DNA of 64,000 nt, from the NCBI GenBank assembly GCA_016790515.1, contig JAEUOY010000064.1, positions 1-64,000 on the forward strand, written 5' to 3'. Shown in pieces: positions 47,799 through 59,882 of the stretch; position 1 is the stretch's first letter, and each line of letters begins with the position of its first letter. Source of the DNA: Burkholderiaceae bacterium (GTDB lineage: Bacteria > Pseudomonadota > Gammaproteobacteria > Burkholderiales > Burkholderiaceae_C). The translations under genes and the position numbers were made by a program. The notes beneath the pieces were generated by a model. It saw only the letters and a program-made list of their open reading frames with translations. It did no database searches and was not told the DNA's origin.

Positions 47799-49034
47799 TC
47801 AAGCCAGCAGGCTCTTCAGCGCGACCGCCGGGTCGCAGGCCAGCGCCGGCGCCGGGTGCCTGCCGGTCTCGAGCAGCTTGCGCGCGGCCATGTGGTCCAT
47901 CGGCGCGTTGACCGATTCGGCGCAGACCAGCCGCTCGCCGACGTAGTGCAGGATCGAAAAGCTCGCCGCGCTGGCGCCGGGGCGGCGGTGGCGAGTCGCG
48001 CCGGCGGTGCCGGGCGCCGGCATCAGGCCGGCCATCTGCAGCCGCATCGCGCCCTGCTCGGACCAGAACCAGGGCAGCGCGGCATAGACCGGGCTCCGGC
48101 CCTGGAGGGTCAGCGCCGCGGTGCGCGCCTGGTCGTTGGCGTTCTGCACCGATTCCAGCCGCAGCCGCGTGCCCGCCGGCGCCCACGGCGGCGAGACCGG
48201 GAAGCCGGCGACGTCGCCGATCGCCAGGATCGCCGGGTCGCTGCTGCGCATCGCGGCGTCGACGACGATGCCGTTGTCCACCACCAGCCCGGCGGCCTGC
48301 CCCAAGCCGACCTCGGGCTCGGCGCCGATGCCCAGCAGCAGCCGCTCGACCGGCTGGCGCCGGCCGTCGATGCCGAGGGCGATCAGGCGCTGGCCATCGT
48401 GCTCGACCTCGCCGAGCCGGGCGTCCAGCACCACCTCGATGCCGGCGGCGCGGTGGACCGCCAGCACATGCTCGGCCAGTTCGACCGAGACCGAGCGGCC
48501 CAGCAGCCGCGGCGCGACCTCGACCACCTGCACCGCGAGGCCCAGCGCGCGCGCGGTGGCGGCCACTTCCAGCCCGATGAAGCCGCCGCCCAGCACGGTC
48601 AGCGACGTGGCGCCGTCGAGCAGGCGGCGGCAGGCATCGGCGTCGGCGGCGTTGCGCAGCACCGCGACATTGGCCAGGTCGGCCGGCCAGCCGACCGGCC
48701 GGCGCGCGCGCGCACCGGTGGCCAGCACCAGGTGGCCGTAGGCCAGCTCGGTGCCCGAGCGCAGGCGCACGGTCCTGGCGGCGCGGTCGATGGCCAGCGC
48801 CGGGTCGCTGCGGTGCACGGTGATGCCGGCCTGGGCGTACCAGGCGTCGGCGCGGTGCGGCTGCAGCAGCTCGGCCGGATTCTTCAGGTAGGCCTTGGAC
48901 AGCGGCGGGCGCTGGTACGGCAGCACGCCCTCGGCGCAGACCAGGTGGACCCCGGCGCCCAGCCCGGCCTCGGCCAGGCTGGCACACAACTGCGCGGCGG
49001 CATGGCCGCCGCCGACGATGACGATGGATTCCAT
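47799..49034 (-). CDS. FAD-dependent ferredoxin reductase-type oxidoreductase
   Basis: 411 residues with two Rossmann motifs: IVGGGHAAAQLCASL at the N-terminus (FAD) and VLGGGFIGLEVAATAR near 146 (NAD), followed by AIGDVAGFP. A C-terminal domain (about 330-411) matches ferredoxin reductases of aromatic-ring dioxygenase and P450 systems. It transfers electrons from NAD(P)H to a ferredoxin or rubredoxin. No oxygenase gene is in the window, so the partner is unknown. Confidence 0.9.
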   Translation of the reverse strand: MESIVIVGGGHAAAQLCASLAEAGLGAGVHLVCAEGVLPYQRPPLSKAYLKNPAELLQPHRADAWYAQAGITVHRSDPALAIDRAARTVRLRSGTELAYGHLVLATGARARRPVGWPADLANVAVLRNAADADACRRLLDGATSLTVLGGGFIGLEVAATARALGLAVQVVEVAPRLLGRSVSVELAEHVLAVHRAAGIEVVLDARLGEVEHDGQRLIALGIDGRRQPVERLLLGIGAEPEVGLGQAAGLVVDNGIVVDAAMRSSDPAILAIGDVAGFPVSPPWAPAGTRLRLESVQNANDQARTAALTLQGRSPVYAALPWFWSEQGAMRLQMAGLMPAPGTAGATRHRRPGASAASFSILHYVGERLVCAESVNAPMDHMAARKLLETGRHPAPALACDPAVALKSLLA

Positions 49035-49095
49035 GGGGCGGATTGTGGCCCCTCGAGAGTGGACGAAGGGCGGCCGCCGCCGCCTGGGGGCAGTC

Positions 49096-50271
49096 TCAGG
49101 CGAAGGCCTGGATCCCCGTCTGCGCCCGGCCCAGGATCAGCGCATGCACGTCGTGCGTGCCCTCGTAGGTGTTGACGACCTCCAGGTTGACGAGGTGGCG
49201 GATCACGCCGAACTCGTCGCTGATGCCGTTGCCGCCCAGCATGTCCCGCGCGACACGGGCGATGTCGAGCGCCTTGCCGCAGCTGTTGCGCTTCATGATC
49301 GAGGTGATCTCGACCGCCGCCGTGCCCTCGTCCTTCATCCGGCCCAGGCGCAGGCAGCCCTGCAGGCCGAGCGTGATCTCGGTCTGCATGTCGGCCAGCT
49401 TCTTCTGCACCAGCTGGTTGGCCGCCAGCGGCCGGCCGAACTGCCGGCGGTCCAGCACGTACTGGCGCGCGCGCTGCCAGCAGTCCTCGGCGGCGCCGAG
49501 CGCGCCCCAGGCGATGCCGTAGCGCGCCGAGTTCAGGCAGGTGAACGGCCCCTTCAGGCCACGCACTTCGGGGAGGGCGTTCTCCTCGGGCACGAAGACC
49601 TGGTCCATCACGATCTCGCCGGTGATGCTGGTGCGCAGCCCGACCTTGCCCTCGATCTTCGGCGCCGACAGGCCCTTCATGCCCTTGTCGAGGATGAAGC
49701 CGCGGATCTGGCCGCCGTCGTCCTTGGCCCAGACGACGAAGACGTCGGCGATCGGGCTGTTGGTGATCCACATCTTCGCGCCGTTCAGCACATAGCCGCC
49801 GGGCACGCTGCGCGCGCGGGTGACCATGCTGCCGGGGTCCGAGCCGTGGTTCGGCTCGGTCAGGCCGAAGCAGCCGATCCATTCGCCGCGCGCCAGCTTC
49901 GGCAGGTACTTCTGTTTCTGCGCCTCGGTGCCGAAGGTCTCGATCGGCACCATCACCAGCGAGCTCTGCACGCTCATCATCGAGCGGTAGCCCGAGTCGA
50001 CTCGCTCGACCTCGCGGGCGACCAGGCCGTAGCAGACGTAGTTCAGGCCGGCGCCGCCATAGGCCTCGGCGATCGTCGGCCCGAGCAGGCCGAGCTCGCC
50101 CATCTCGCGGAACACCGCGGCATCGGTCTGCTCGTGGCGGAAGTTGGACAGCACGCGCGGCGCCAGCCGCTGCTGGCAGTAGCTGTGCGCCGAGTCGCGC
50201 ACGATGCGCTCGTCGTCGCTGAGCTGCTGGTCGAGCAGCAGCGGGTCATCCCATCGGAAGCTGGCGGACAT
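49096..50271 (-). CDS. gcdH: Glutaryl-CoA dehydrogenase
   Basis: 391-residue acyl-CoA dehydrogenase that oxidatively decarboxylates glutaryl-CoA to crotonyl-CoA in lysine/tryptophan degradation. It has the FAD-binding [15 protein letters not shown] and WITNSPIAD motifs, and a C-terminal [17 protein letters not shown] containing the catalytic Glu370. These are characteristic of glutaryl-CoA dehydrogenases rather than straight-chain acyl-CoA enzymes. Eleven bases separate it from the upstream CoA-transferase gene. Confidence 0.93.
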   Translation of the reverse strand: MSASFRWDDPLLLDQQLSDDERIVRDSAHSYCQQRLAPRVLSNFRHEQTDAAVFREMGELGLLGPTIAEAYGGAGLNYVCYGLVAREVERVDSGYRSMMSVQSSLVMVPIETFGTEAQKQKYLPKLARGEWIGCFGLTEPNHGSDPGSMVTRARSVPGGYVLNGAKMWITNSPIADVFVVWAKDDGGQIRGFILDKGMKGLSAPKIEGKVGLRTSITGEIVMDQVFVPEENALPEVRGLKGPFTCLNSARYGIAWGALGAAEDCWQRARQYVLDRRQFGRPLAANQLVQKKLADMQTEITLGLQGCLRLGRMKDEGTAAVEITSIMKRNSCGKALDIARVARDMLGGNGISDEFGVIRHLVNLEVVNTYEGTHDVHALILGRAQTGIQAFA

Positions 50272-50282
50272 GGTGGTTTCCT

Positions 50283-51428
50283 TCAATCGTCGTTGGCGGA
50301 TTCGTGCGGCAGGAAGTGATCGCCTTCGGCCAGCGGCGCGATGCGGTAGCTGGCGGGCGTGCGGCTGAGCTTGATCGGCGAGGCGATGCCGCGGTAGCCG
50401 CCCGCCATCTCGACGACCATGCCGCGGTGCGCGGTGTGCGGATGCTCGAGCGCCGCCGGCACCGACAGCACCGCGGCGCAGGGCACGCCGGCGGCGACCA
50501 GCGCGTCGGCCAGCGCCGGGCCGTCGTGCGGCGCCATCAGCGCCTCGAGTTCGGCCTTCAGCGCGGCCCGGTTCACCGAGCGCGCGCCGGCGCTGGCATA
50601 GCGCGGGTCGGCGGCCAGTGCGGGTGCGCCCAGGTGCCGGCACAGGATTGCGAACTGGCGGTCGTTGCCGACCGCCAGGAACACCGGATCGGTGGCCGTC
50701 GCCAGGCTGTCGTAGGGGTAGATGTTGGGGTGGGCGTTGCCGGTGCGTTGCGGCGTGCGGCCGTCCATGAACCAGTTCGCGCCATGCGGGTGCAGCAGCG
50801 ACAGCCCCGAGTCGTACAGCGCCGATTCGATGAACTGGCCGCGCCCGCTGCGCTCGCGCTCCTGCAGCGCGAGCAGCACGCCCAGCGCGGCGTTCAGCCC
50901 GGTCACCATGTCGATGACCGGCAGGCCGACGCGCAGCGGCGCGCCGCCGGCCTCGCCGTTGACGCTCATCAGGCCGGTCAGCGCCTGCAGCGCGGCGTCG
51001 TAGCCGGGCAGCCCGCCGAGCGGACCGTCGGCGCCGAAGCCCGAGACCCGGCAGTGCACCAGGCGCGGAAAGCGCTGCGACAGCGTCTGCCAGCCCAGGC
51101 CCCATTTCTCGAGCGTGCCGGTCTTGAAATTCTCGACCAGCACGTCGGCGTCGGCCAGCAGGTCCAGCAGCCGCGCGCGGTCGGCCTCGGTCGTCAGGTC
51201 CAGCCGCATCAGGCGCTTGTTGCGGTTCAGCCCCAGGTAGTACGAGGCGACACCGTCGGCGTTGAAGGGCGGTCCCCAGGTCCGGGTGTCGTCGCCCTGC
51301 GGCGGCTCGACCTTCAGCACATCGGCGCCATGGTCGCCGAGGACCTGGCCGCAGTACGGCCCGCCCAGGATGCGCGACAGGTCGACGACCCGGATGCCGG
51401 CGAGCGCGCCGCTCGAGTGCTTGTTCAT
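50283..51428 (-). CDS. CaiB/BaiF (family III) CoA-transferase, probably glutarate-CoA forming
   Basis: 381 residues. Family III features are [29 protein letters not shown] at the N-terminus and the catalytic aspartate in [10 protein letters not shown] (about 165). It lies directly upstream of gcdH, as in known succinyl-CoA:glutarate CoA-transferase/gcdH pairs, so glutarate activation is the likely role. Followed upstream by the Bug remnant with 10 bp between. Confidence 0.88.
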   Translation of the reverse strand: MNKHSSGALAGIRVVDLSRILGGPYCGQVLGDHGADVLKVEPPQGDDTRTWGPPFNADGVASYYLGLNRNKRLMRLDLTTEADRARLLDLLADADVLVENFKTGTLEKWGLGWQTLSQRFPRLVHCRVSGFGADGPLGGLPGYDAALQALTGLMSVNGEAGGAPLRVGLPVIDMVTGLNAALGVLLALQERERSGRGQFIESALYDSGLSLLHPHGANWFMDGRTPQRTGNAHPNIYPYDSLATATDPVFLAVGNDRQFAILCRHLGAPALAADPRYASAGARSVNRAALKAELEALMAPHDGPALADALVAAGVPCAAVLSVPAALEHPHTAHRGMVVEMAGGYRGIASPIKLSRTPASYRIAPLAEGDHFLPHESANDD

Positions 51429-51438
51429 TGCGCCGCCC

Positions 51439-51678
51439 TCAATCGATCTCGGCGCCGGAGGACTGCACCACCGCGCGCCACTTCGTCACTTCCGACTGCA
51501 GCAGCGCGTGGCCGTCGCGGTCGGCGCCGGCCAGCGTGCGCGCCATCGCATCGGTCGGGCCGCCGGGGGCGAAGGGCACCACCATCGTCACCGGCCTGGC
51601 CGGAAAGTCGGCGGCCCGGGCCGCCAGCGCCGGGGCCAGGCAGGCCGCCGCCAGGATCATGCGGGGCAGGAGCTTCAT
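51439..51678 (-). pseudogene. Bug-family (TctC) solute-binding receptor, internally deleted
   Basis: Only 79 codons where the family needs about 320. The N-terminus is a normal receptor start: signal peptide MKLLPRMILAAACLAPALAA, then DFPARPVTMVVPFAPGGPTDAMAR, the first ligand-binding loop. After about residue 50 it jumps directly to a family-like C-terminal end (LQSEVTKWRAVVQSSGA). The central 240 residues are missing and the frame is kept, so this is a remnant of an in-frame deletion. It sits in the glutaryl-CoA operon where an intact receptor would be expected. Confidence 0.75.
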
Positions 51679-51702
51679 CGTTGTCACCTCGGTGGTCTTG
51701 GG

Positions 51703-53433
51703 TCAGAACAGGTCGACGCCGGCGACATCGCCGTCGTCGAGCGTGGGGTCGAGCAGCGCCGGCAGCCAGTCCGGTTCGGCGTCGTCGCCGCCGTCACCGC
51801 CCAGCGGGTCCTGCGGCAGCAGGCGCTGGCGCAGCACCAGCTGCGCCAGCCGCATGCGCCTTGCCGAGCGCATGCCGCCGGCCTCCCAGGCCATCGCGAC
51901 CGCGCTGCTCAGGTGGTACAGCGACGAGCCGACCTGGCGGGCCAGCGCGTCGCCGCGCGCCCCGGCCTCGGCCACCTCGGCGGCGCGGCCGACGCAGCGC
52001 GCCAGCGTGGCCTCGAACACGCGCCGGGCGTCGGCGTGCAGCGGCGCCTGCGCCAGCAGGCCGCGCAGATGGGCATCGAGCACCGGCAGCGCGCCTTCGC
52101 GGCGGATCGCGCGCAGCACGTCGAGCGCGACGATGTTGCTGGTGCCTTCCCAGATCGAGCCGAGGTGGGCGTCGCGCACCAGCCGCGGGTCGCTCCAGTC
52201 CTCGATGTAGCCGCAGCCGCCGCGCACCTCCATCGCGTCGCCGGTGACCTTGCGCGCGTCGCGGCAGGCGCGGAACTTGATCAGCGGCGTCAGGATGCGC
52301 GCCAGCGGGTAGGCGGCGGCCTCGCCGGCATCGGCGCGGCGCAGCGCCTCGGCGGTCTGGAAGACCATCGTGCGCGCCTGCTCGGTGGGCAGCATCAGCT
52401 TGGCGAGCTGGCGCCGCATCAGCGGCAGCTCGATCAGGCGGCGGCCGAAGGCGCGGCGCTCGCGGGCCACGAACAGCGCCTCGCTCAGCGCGCGGCGCAT
52501 CAGCCCGGCGGCGCGCACGCCGTTGGACAGCCGCGAGTTGTTGACCATGTCGGCCATCTGCTGGAAGCCGCGCCCGGCCTCGCCGACCAGCCAGGCCTGC
52601 GCACCCTCGAGCCGGATCTCGCCGCTGGCCATCGAGCGGGTGCCCAGCTTGTCCTTCAGCCGCACGATGCGGTAGGCGTTGGCCGAGCCGTCGGCCAGCG
52701 TGCGCGGCAGCAGGAACAGCGAAACGCCCTTCATGCCGGCCGGCGCACCCTCGATGCGCGCCAGCACCATCGCCAGCGCCGCGTCGGGGTTGGAGCAGAA
52801 CCACTTGTCGCCGTACAGGCGGTAGCCGTCGGCGTCGGGCACGGCGCGGGTCGCGGTGGCCGCCACGTCGGAGCCGGCGCCCTGCTCGGTCATGAACATC
52901 GCGCCCTGGTACAGGTCGTCGAAGACCTGGGTCGTCAGCTGCGGCAGGAAGCGCTCGACCAGCGCGGGCGCGCCGAACCTGCGCAGCGTGCGCGTCAGCG
53001 AGTCGGTCATCGACAGCGGGCAGCACAGGCCGAACTCGGCCTGCACGAACAGGTAGGTCAGCGCGTACTTGGCGGCGGCCGGCCACGGGCTGTCCCAGCC
53101 GAGCACGCCGCCGCGGTGCGACATCGCCGCCAGGCCGTACTGGCTGAACGCGATCCGCTCGAGCTCGACATAGGCCGGGTGCTTGACGATGCGCTGCGCG
53201 TCGACGCCGCTGCGCGTGCGGTGCAGCAGTTCGGGCGGATGCCGGTCGGCGGTCTGCGCCAGCGCATCGAGCACCCCGCCGGCCAGGCCGCCCAGGTGCT
53301 GCAGGTGCGGCATCAGGTGGCGGTAGACCGGCGCCGGCAGGTACAGCGCGAGCAGCGCGCCGAGGTCGGGGTCGGTGCTGAAGAGGTTGCTGCCGTGCTG
53401 GTCGGGCACCGGATGGGCCGGGGTCGTCGTCAT
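51703..53433 (-). CDS. Acyl-CoA dehydrogenase, AidB/large type
   Basis: 576-residue FAD enzyme, longer than ordinary acyl-CoA dehydrogenases (about 390) owing to an extended C-terminal region. It has MFMTEQGAGSDVAATAT and KWFCSNPDA (FAD and substrate binding), and SIWEGTSNIVALDVLRA near the end of the core, as in AidB-like enzymes. First gene of the minus-strand operon that continues into the Bug remnant, CoA-transferase and gcdH. It is divergent from a LysR gene, probably its regulator. Confidence 0.87.
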   Translation of the reverse strand: MTTTPAHPVPDQHGSNLFSTDPDLGALLALYLPAPVYRHLMPHLQHLGGLAGGVLDALAQTADRHPPELLHRTRSGVDAQRIVKHPAYVELERIAFSQYGLAAMSHRGGVLGWDSPWPAAAKYALTYLFVQAEFGLCCPLSMTDSLTRTLRRFGAPALVERFLPQLTTQVFDDLYQGAMFMTEQGAGSDVAATATRAVPDADGYRLYGDKWFCSNPDAALAMVLARIEGAPAGMKGVSLFLLPRTLADGSANAYRIVRLKDKLGTRSMASGEIRLEGAQAWLVGEAGRGFQQMADMVNNSRLSNGVRAAGLMRRALSEALFVARERRAFGRRLIELPLMRRQLAKLMLPTEQARTMVFQTAEALRRADAGEAAAYPLARILTPLIKFRACRDARKVTGDAMEVRGGCGYIEDWSDPRLVRDAHLGSIWEGTSNIVALDVLRAIRREGALPVLDAHLRGLLAQAPLHADARRVFEATLARCVGRAAEVAEAGARGDALARQVGSSLYHLSSAVAMAWEAGGMRSARRMRLAQLVLRQRLLPQDPLGGDGGDDAEPDWLPALLDPTLDDGDVAGVDLF

Positions 53434-53471
53434 CGATGTCTCCTTGTCTGCGGGGCCAGTATCGGCAGCGC

Positions 53472-53510
53472 GTCCATTCACGTCCAATTCAATAATTGGC
53501 TTCGTCCATT
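53472..53510. promoter_or_regulatory. Candidate LysR operator in the divergent promoter region
   Basis: A perfect 16-bp dyad CCAATT-CAAT-AATTGG at 53484-53499 is flanked by two direct copies of GTCCATT (53472-53478 and 53504-53510). It is A/T-rich and central between the two divergent starts at 53433 and 53527, where a LysR protein usually binds. Confidence 0.6.
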
Positions 53511-53526
53511 TAAATGCTGTATCGCC

Positions 53527-54408
53527 ATGGAGTTCCGCCACCTTCGCTATTTCCTCGCGCTCGCCGACGAGCTGCACTTCGGCCGGGCGGCGCAGCGCCT
53601 GTCGATCACCCAGCCGCCGCTGTCGCTGAACATCCAGCAGCTCGAGGCCTCGGTCGGCGCGCGGCTGTTCGATCGCGACAGCAAGGGCGTGCGGCTGACC
53701 GCCGCCGGGCTGGCCTTCCGCGACGCGGCGCAGGCGCTGCTGGCGCGGGCCGACGAGGCGCGGCTGCTGGCGCGCGAGATCGAGGCCGGCGCGGTCGGCC
53801 GGCTGCGCGTCGGCTTCGTCGGATCGGTGCTGTTCCGCGGCCTGCCGCAATGGCTGGCGCGCTACCAGGCCAGCCACCCGCGCATCGACCTGCAGCTGAT
53901 CGAGCTGAACTCGCAGGAACAGATCGACGCGCTGATGCACGACGAACTCGATGTCGGCTTCGTGCACACGCGGCGCGTGCCGGCCGAACTGCAGACGGCA
54001 CGGGTGCACGCCGACGACTTCCTGTGCTGCCTGCCGGCGGGGCACGCGCTGGCCGCCGGCGCCCAGGTCTCGCTGCTGCAGTTGCGCGACGAAGCCTTCG
54101 TGCTGTTCTCGCGCAAGGGCTCGCCCGACTACTACACGCGCATCATCGAGATGTGCGGCGCCCAGGGCTTCTACCCGCGCGTGCGCCACGAGGTGCGGCA
54201 CTGGCTGTCGGTGGTGTCGCTGGTGTCGCAGGGCCTGGGCGTGTCGGTGGTGCCGGCGCCGCTGCAGCGCTCCGGCATGGCCGGCGCCGTCTTCAGGCCG
54301 CTGGCCGAGGCGGTGATGCCGTCGGAGGTCTTCTGCGCCTGGAACGCGACGCAGGACCAGCCGTCGCGCCGCCAGTTCCTGGACCTGGTGCTGCCCGGCG
54401 GCGCGTGA
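53527..54408 (+). CDS. LysR-family regulator of the glutaryl-CoA operon
   Basis: 293 residues. The winged helix-turn-helix is at 1-60 (MEFRHLRYFLALADELHFGRAAQRLSITQPPLS ...) and the effector domain at about 90-290. It is divergent from the acyl-CoA dehydrogenase gene with 93 bp between starts that include a good dyad. Neighbourhood suggests control by glutarate or glutaryl-CoA; that is inference. The stop abuts the stop of the convergent ligase (TGATCA). Confidence 0.92.
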   Translation: MEFRHLRYFLALADELHFGRAAQRLSITQPPLSLNIQQLEASVGARLFDRDSKGVRLTAAGLAFRDAAQALLARADEARLLAREIEAGAVGRLRVGFVGSVLFRGLPQWLARYQASHPRIDLQLIELNSQEQIDALMHDELDVGFVHTRRVPAELQTARVHADDFLCCLPAGHALAAGAQVSLLQLRDEAFVLFSRKGSPDYYTRIIEMCGAQGFYPRVRHEVRHWLSVVSLVSQGLGVSVVPAPLQRSGMAGAVFRPLAEAVMPSEVFCAWNATQDQPSRRQFLDLVLPGGA

Positions 54409-56025
54409 TCAAGGCGCCTCGCCCTCGGCCGCCAGCGCCGCCCGCAACTGCGCCTTGGCGATCTTCTCCAGCGTCGAGCGCGGCAGCGAATCGACCAGCC
54501 GCACCTCGTGGGGGCGCTTGAAGTCGGCCAGCTGGGCGGCGCAGGCGGCCTGCACCCGGGCGGCCAGTTCGATGCCGGCCTGCGGTGACGCGCGCACCGC
54601 GTCGACCGGCAGCACGAACACCACCGGCACCTCGTCGAGCATGCGGTGCTTGCGTGCGACGACCGCGCACTCATGCACCCCCGGCACCGCGGCGACCACC
54701 CGTTCGATCTCGCTGGCCGCGACGTTTTCGCCGCCGACCTTCAGCATGTCCTTGCTGCGGTCGCCGAAGCGGATCGAGCCGTCCTCCAGCAGGTCGACCC
54801 GGTCGCCGGTGCGAAACCAGCCGTCGGCGGTGTAGCTGGCTTCGGTGGCCGCGGCGTTGCCGAGGTACTCCTGGAACAGGCTCAAGGCCCGCACGCCCCT
54901 GACCAGCAGCTGGCCCGAACCGCCGGGCTCGACCGCGCGCGCCTGCGCCACCGGCCGCTCGTCGTCGTCGACGACCGCGATGCCGTACTCGGGCGCCGGC
55001 CGGCCGATCGCCAGCGGCGGGCTCGGCACATGCCGGCAGCTGACGATGCCGTGGCTGATCGTCTCGGTCATGCCCCACCAGCCGATCGTCCGGACGCGGA
55101 AATGCGGATCGGTCGGCAGCTCGTTGGCGGCGGCGCCCCACAGCCGGTAATGGTGCGCCGCCGGCACCTCGTGGTTCATCAGCGCCTTGATGCAGAACGG
55201 GATCATCGAGACCCAGGTGCAGCGGTGCTTCAGCGAGACCGGCCAGAAGCGGCTGGCCGAGAAACGCGGCAGCACCACCGCGGTGCCGCCGGCCCACAGC
55301 GTGGCCAGCACCGAATAGGCCTGGGCGTTGGTGTGGAACAGCGGCAGGTGCACCAGGTGCACGTCGGTCGATTGCAGGTCCTCGTGCACGGCGTTGATGC
55401 GTGCCCCCCACAGCGCGTTGGCATGGCTCCACAGCACCGCCTTCGGCCGGCTGGTGGTGCCCGAGGTGTACTGCACGCTGCAGGGCTGCAGCGGGTCGGG
55501 CGCGCGGCGCGGCGCCGCTTCGGCGTCCAGCGTCGCGAAGCGCTGGCCGGGCTCGACGGCGCGCGCCGGCGGCGTGCCATTGTCGGTGTCGGTGACGACG
55601 ATCCAGCGCAGCGCGCGGCAGTTCGCCGCGACACGCTCGGCGAATTTCGGCTGGGTGATCGCCGCCACCGCGCCGCAGTGCTCGGCGTAGTAGGCCAGCT
55701 CGTCGTCGGCGGCGCGGGCGTTGGTGGTCACCGCCACCGCGCCCAGCCAGGCGCAGGCGTACCAGGCCAGCAGCGTCTCGGGGCAGTTGTCCAGGTGGAT
55801 CAGCAGGCGGTCGCCGGCGGCCACGCCGCGCCGCGCCAGGCCGCCGGCGATGCGGCCGACCTGGTCGTGGAACTCGCCGTAGGTCCAGCTCCGGGCCTCG
55901 CCCTCGAACGGCTCCCAGACGATGAACGGGTGGTCGCGGCGGCTCGTGGCGCGCTGCGCCAGCAGCGTCGGCACGTCGAGCCGGTTGAAGGGGTGCAGGT
56001 CGGTCGGGCGCAGCAAGGGGGGCAT
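54409..56025 (-). CDS. AMP-dependent acyl-CoA synthetase
   Basis: 538-residue ANL ligase. [19 protein letters not shown] (about 179-197), [40 protein letters not shown] and the catalytic Lys in [11 protein letters not shown] are present. The [21 protein letters not shown] start of the domain suggests the ATP-dependent CoA ligase group linked to crotonobetaine/carnitine-type acids, but the substrate is not known. The chosen ATG at 56025 ([10 protein letters not shown]) discards 66 unconserved upstream codons. Confidence 0.86.
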   Translation of the reverse strand: MPPLLRPTDLHPFNRLDVPTLLAQRATSRRDHPFIVWEPFEGEARSWTYGEFHDQVGRIAGGLARRGVAAGDRLLIHLDNCPETLLAWYACAWLGAVAVTTNARAADDELAYYAEHCGAVAAITQPKFAERVAANCRALRWIVVTDTDNGTPPARAVEPGQRFATLDAEAAPRRAPDPLQPCSVQYTSGTTSRPKAVLWSHANALWGARINAVHEDLQSTDVHLVHLPLFHTNAQAYSVLATLWAGGTAVVLPRFSASRFWPVSLKHRCTWVSMIPFCIKALMNHEVPAAHHYRLWGAAANELPTDPHFRVRTIGWWGMTETISHGIVSCRHVPSPPLAIGRPAPEYGIAVVDDDERPVAQARAVEPGGSGQLLVRGVRALSLFQEYLGNAAATEASYTADGWFRTGDRVDLLEDGSIRFGDRSKDMLKVGGENVAASEIERVVAAVPGVHECAVVARKHRMLDEVPVVFVLPVDAVRASPQAGIELAARVQAACAAQLADFKRPHEVRLVDSLPRSTLEKIAKAQLRAALAAEGEAP

Positions 56026-56229
56026 CGCGGGCGGCAACGGGTGGGTGAGCCGCCGATGCTGCCGGCTCGCGCGGCCGCTGGCCATGGGGGCAAGCGCGCA
56101 GCCGGCCGCTGCCTGCCGGCGGGTGTCGCTCGGGCTGGTCGCTCGGTTATCCTGCCGGCGATGCCGGGCCTGCCGTCGCGCTGCCCTTGCCCGGGTGTCC
56201 ATCGACCCCCTCCTGCCCTCCACAGCCCG

Positions 56230-58503
<2,274 letters not shown>

Positions 58504-59148
58504 GCGAGGGCCGGCGCGGCGCCGCGGCGGCGCAGCAGCCACTCGGCGGCCAGCAGGTTGGGCACCCAGCACAGCCAGGCCACGAGCGGGTAGGCCACGG
58601 CCAGAGACAGGCCGCCGGCGATCGCCGCCGGCAGGATCAGCCGCAGCGTCACCGCTGCCAGCGTCAGCGCCAGATTGCGGACCATCCAGCGCCGGTGCGC
58701 CGCGACATCGCCCTGGCGGATCCTGGCCCAGGCGATCGCGCCGGTGGCCAGCCACAGCAGCGCCAGCAGGCCGAAGCCGCTGCGCGACGCGGCGCCGCCA
58801 TGGGCATTGACGGCCAGCGCCAGCCCCGACAGGCCACCCGCGCCGACACCGACCGTCAGGTACAGCCGGCCGGCCCAGCGGTGCAGGCGCGGGTGCTGCC
58901 GGCGCCGGCCGGTGCGCCACTGCAGCGGCGCGAGCCCCAGCGCCAGCGCGGCGCAGAAGACATGCAGGTAGACCACCGTCACCCGGTGGGTCGCGAACGA
59001 GGCCCGGATGTCCGGGTGCAGCACGGTGCCCAGCGGCAGCAGCGCGTAGGCGGCGACCGCATAGGCGGCGACGCCGACCGACAGCAGGGCGACGGTGTTC
59101 TCGAACGATGCTCGGTTCATGGGGGGCCTTTCTGCCGCGGCGGCGGCG

Positions 59149-59724
59149 TCATGCAGGGGTCGTCGCGGGCGGGTGCCAGCCGTCGAGCAGCCGCTCCAGG
59201 TTCAGCCGCGTGCCCTCGACGATGGGCCCGGCGAAGTCGCGCAGGTGGGTCAGCCGCAGCACCGCGGCGCCATGCACCAGCGACCAGATGCCGAAGCCCA
59301 GCATCTCGGCCTGCGGGTGGGCGTCGCCGAGGAAATCGGCCACCCGGGCGAGCAGCAGGCGGTACGGCGAGCCTGCCGCCGGCGCGTCGGCCAGGCTGCG
59401 GCGCTCGCTCAGCAGCTCGAGGAACAGCAGCGCGAACAGCGGCGGCCGGACCTCGGCAAAGCCCAGGTAGGCCAGCGCCGTGGCGAGCAGGCGCGCGCGC
59501 GGATCATCGCCGCCGGGGTCGGCGGCGCGCAGGAAGTCGGCCAGCGCCGCGGCGGCGACCTCGCTGGCCGCGGCCAGCAAGGCCTGCTTGCTGGCGAAGT
59601 GCACGTAGATCGAGGGCGCCTTGATGCCCACGCGCTCGGCCACCTGGCGCAGCGACAGCGCAGCCGCCCCCTGCTCGGCGATCAGCTCGGTGCAGGCGCG
59701 CAGCAGGTCGTCACGGGTCGTCAT
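59149..59724 (-). CDS. TetR-family repressor
   Basis: 191 residues with an N-terminal TetR DNA-binding domain (about 3-48, LSLRQVAERVGIKAPSIYVHFASKQALLAAA) and a helical ligand-binding domain with a hydrophobic core. It is transcribed with the DUF2306 gene behind it. Two perfect operators precede its ATG by 7 and 29 bp, so autorepression is very likely. Confidence 0.92.
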   Translation of the reverse strand: MTTRDDLLRACTELIAEQGAAALSLRQVAERVGIKAPSIYVHFASKQALLAAASEVAAAALADFLRAADPGGDDPRARLLATALAYLGFAEVRPPLFALLFLELLSERRSLADAPAAGSPYRLLLARVADFLGDAHPQAEMLGFGIWSLVHGAAVLRLTHLRDFAGPIVEGTRLNLERLLDGWHPPATTPA

Positions 59725-59730
59725 CGGCGG

Positions 59731-59769
59731 TCCTAATGCTGTTAGGACGATATCCTAACAACGTTAGGA
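59731..59769. promoter_or_regulatory. Twin TetR operators
   Basis: TCCTAATGCTGTTAGGA (59731-59747) and TCCTAACAACGTTAGGA (59753-59769) are 17-bp palindromes with identical TCCTAA/TTAGGA arms, centres 22 bp (two helical turns) apart. They lie between the TetR start and the divergent glycine-zipper gene, positioned to repress the TetR-DUF2306 operon. Confidence 0.85.
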
Positions 59770-59882
59770 TCATTCGACAAGTCGGCAACGCAGCGGCGTC
59801 CGAGGCCCGCTTGTCAGCCGCAGCGAGGGTGTCGCGCGTTGAGGTACGGATCGCGACCCGAGATCCAGCCGAGGAAAGCCCG

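Noticed and set aside
46433..47911. Long histidine/glutamine-rich plus-strand frame opposite the SLC13 transporter
   Set aside because: Antisense shadow of a well-supported transporter gene; composition is that of a GC-rich reverse frame.
54406..54411. TGATCA where the stops of the LysR and ligase genes abut
   Set aside because: A chance consequence of two adjacent convergent TGA codons; no hairpin or T-run to make it a terminator.
54646..56229. Upstream extension of the sensor-kinase frame
   Set aside because: It is antisense to the acyl-CoA ligase and has no domain; the kinase starts with its membrane anchor at 56230.
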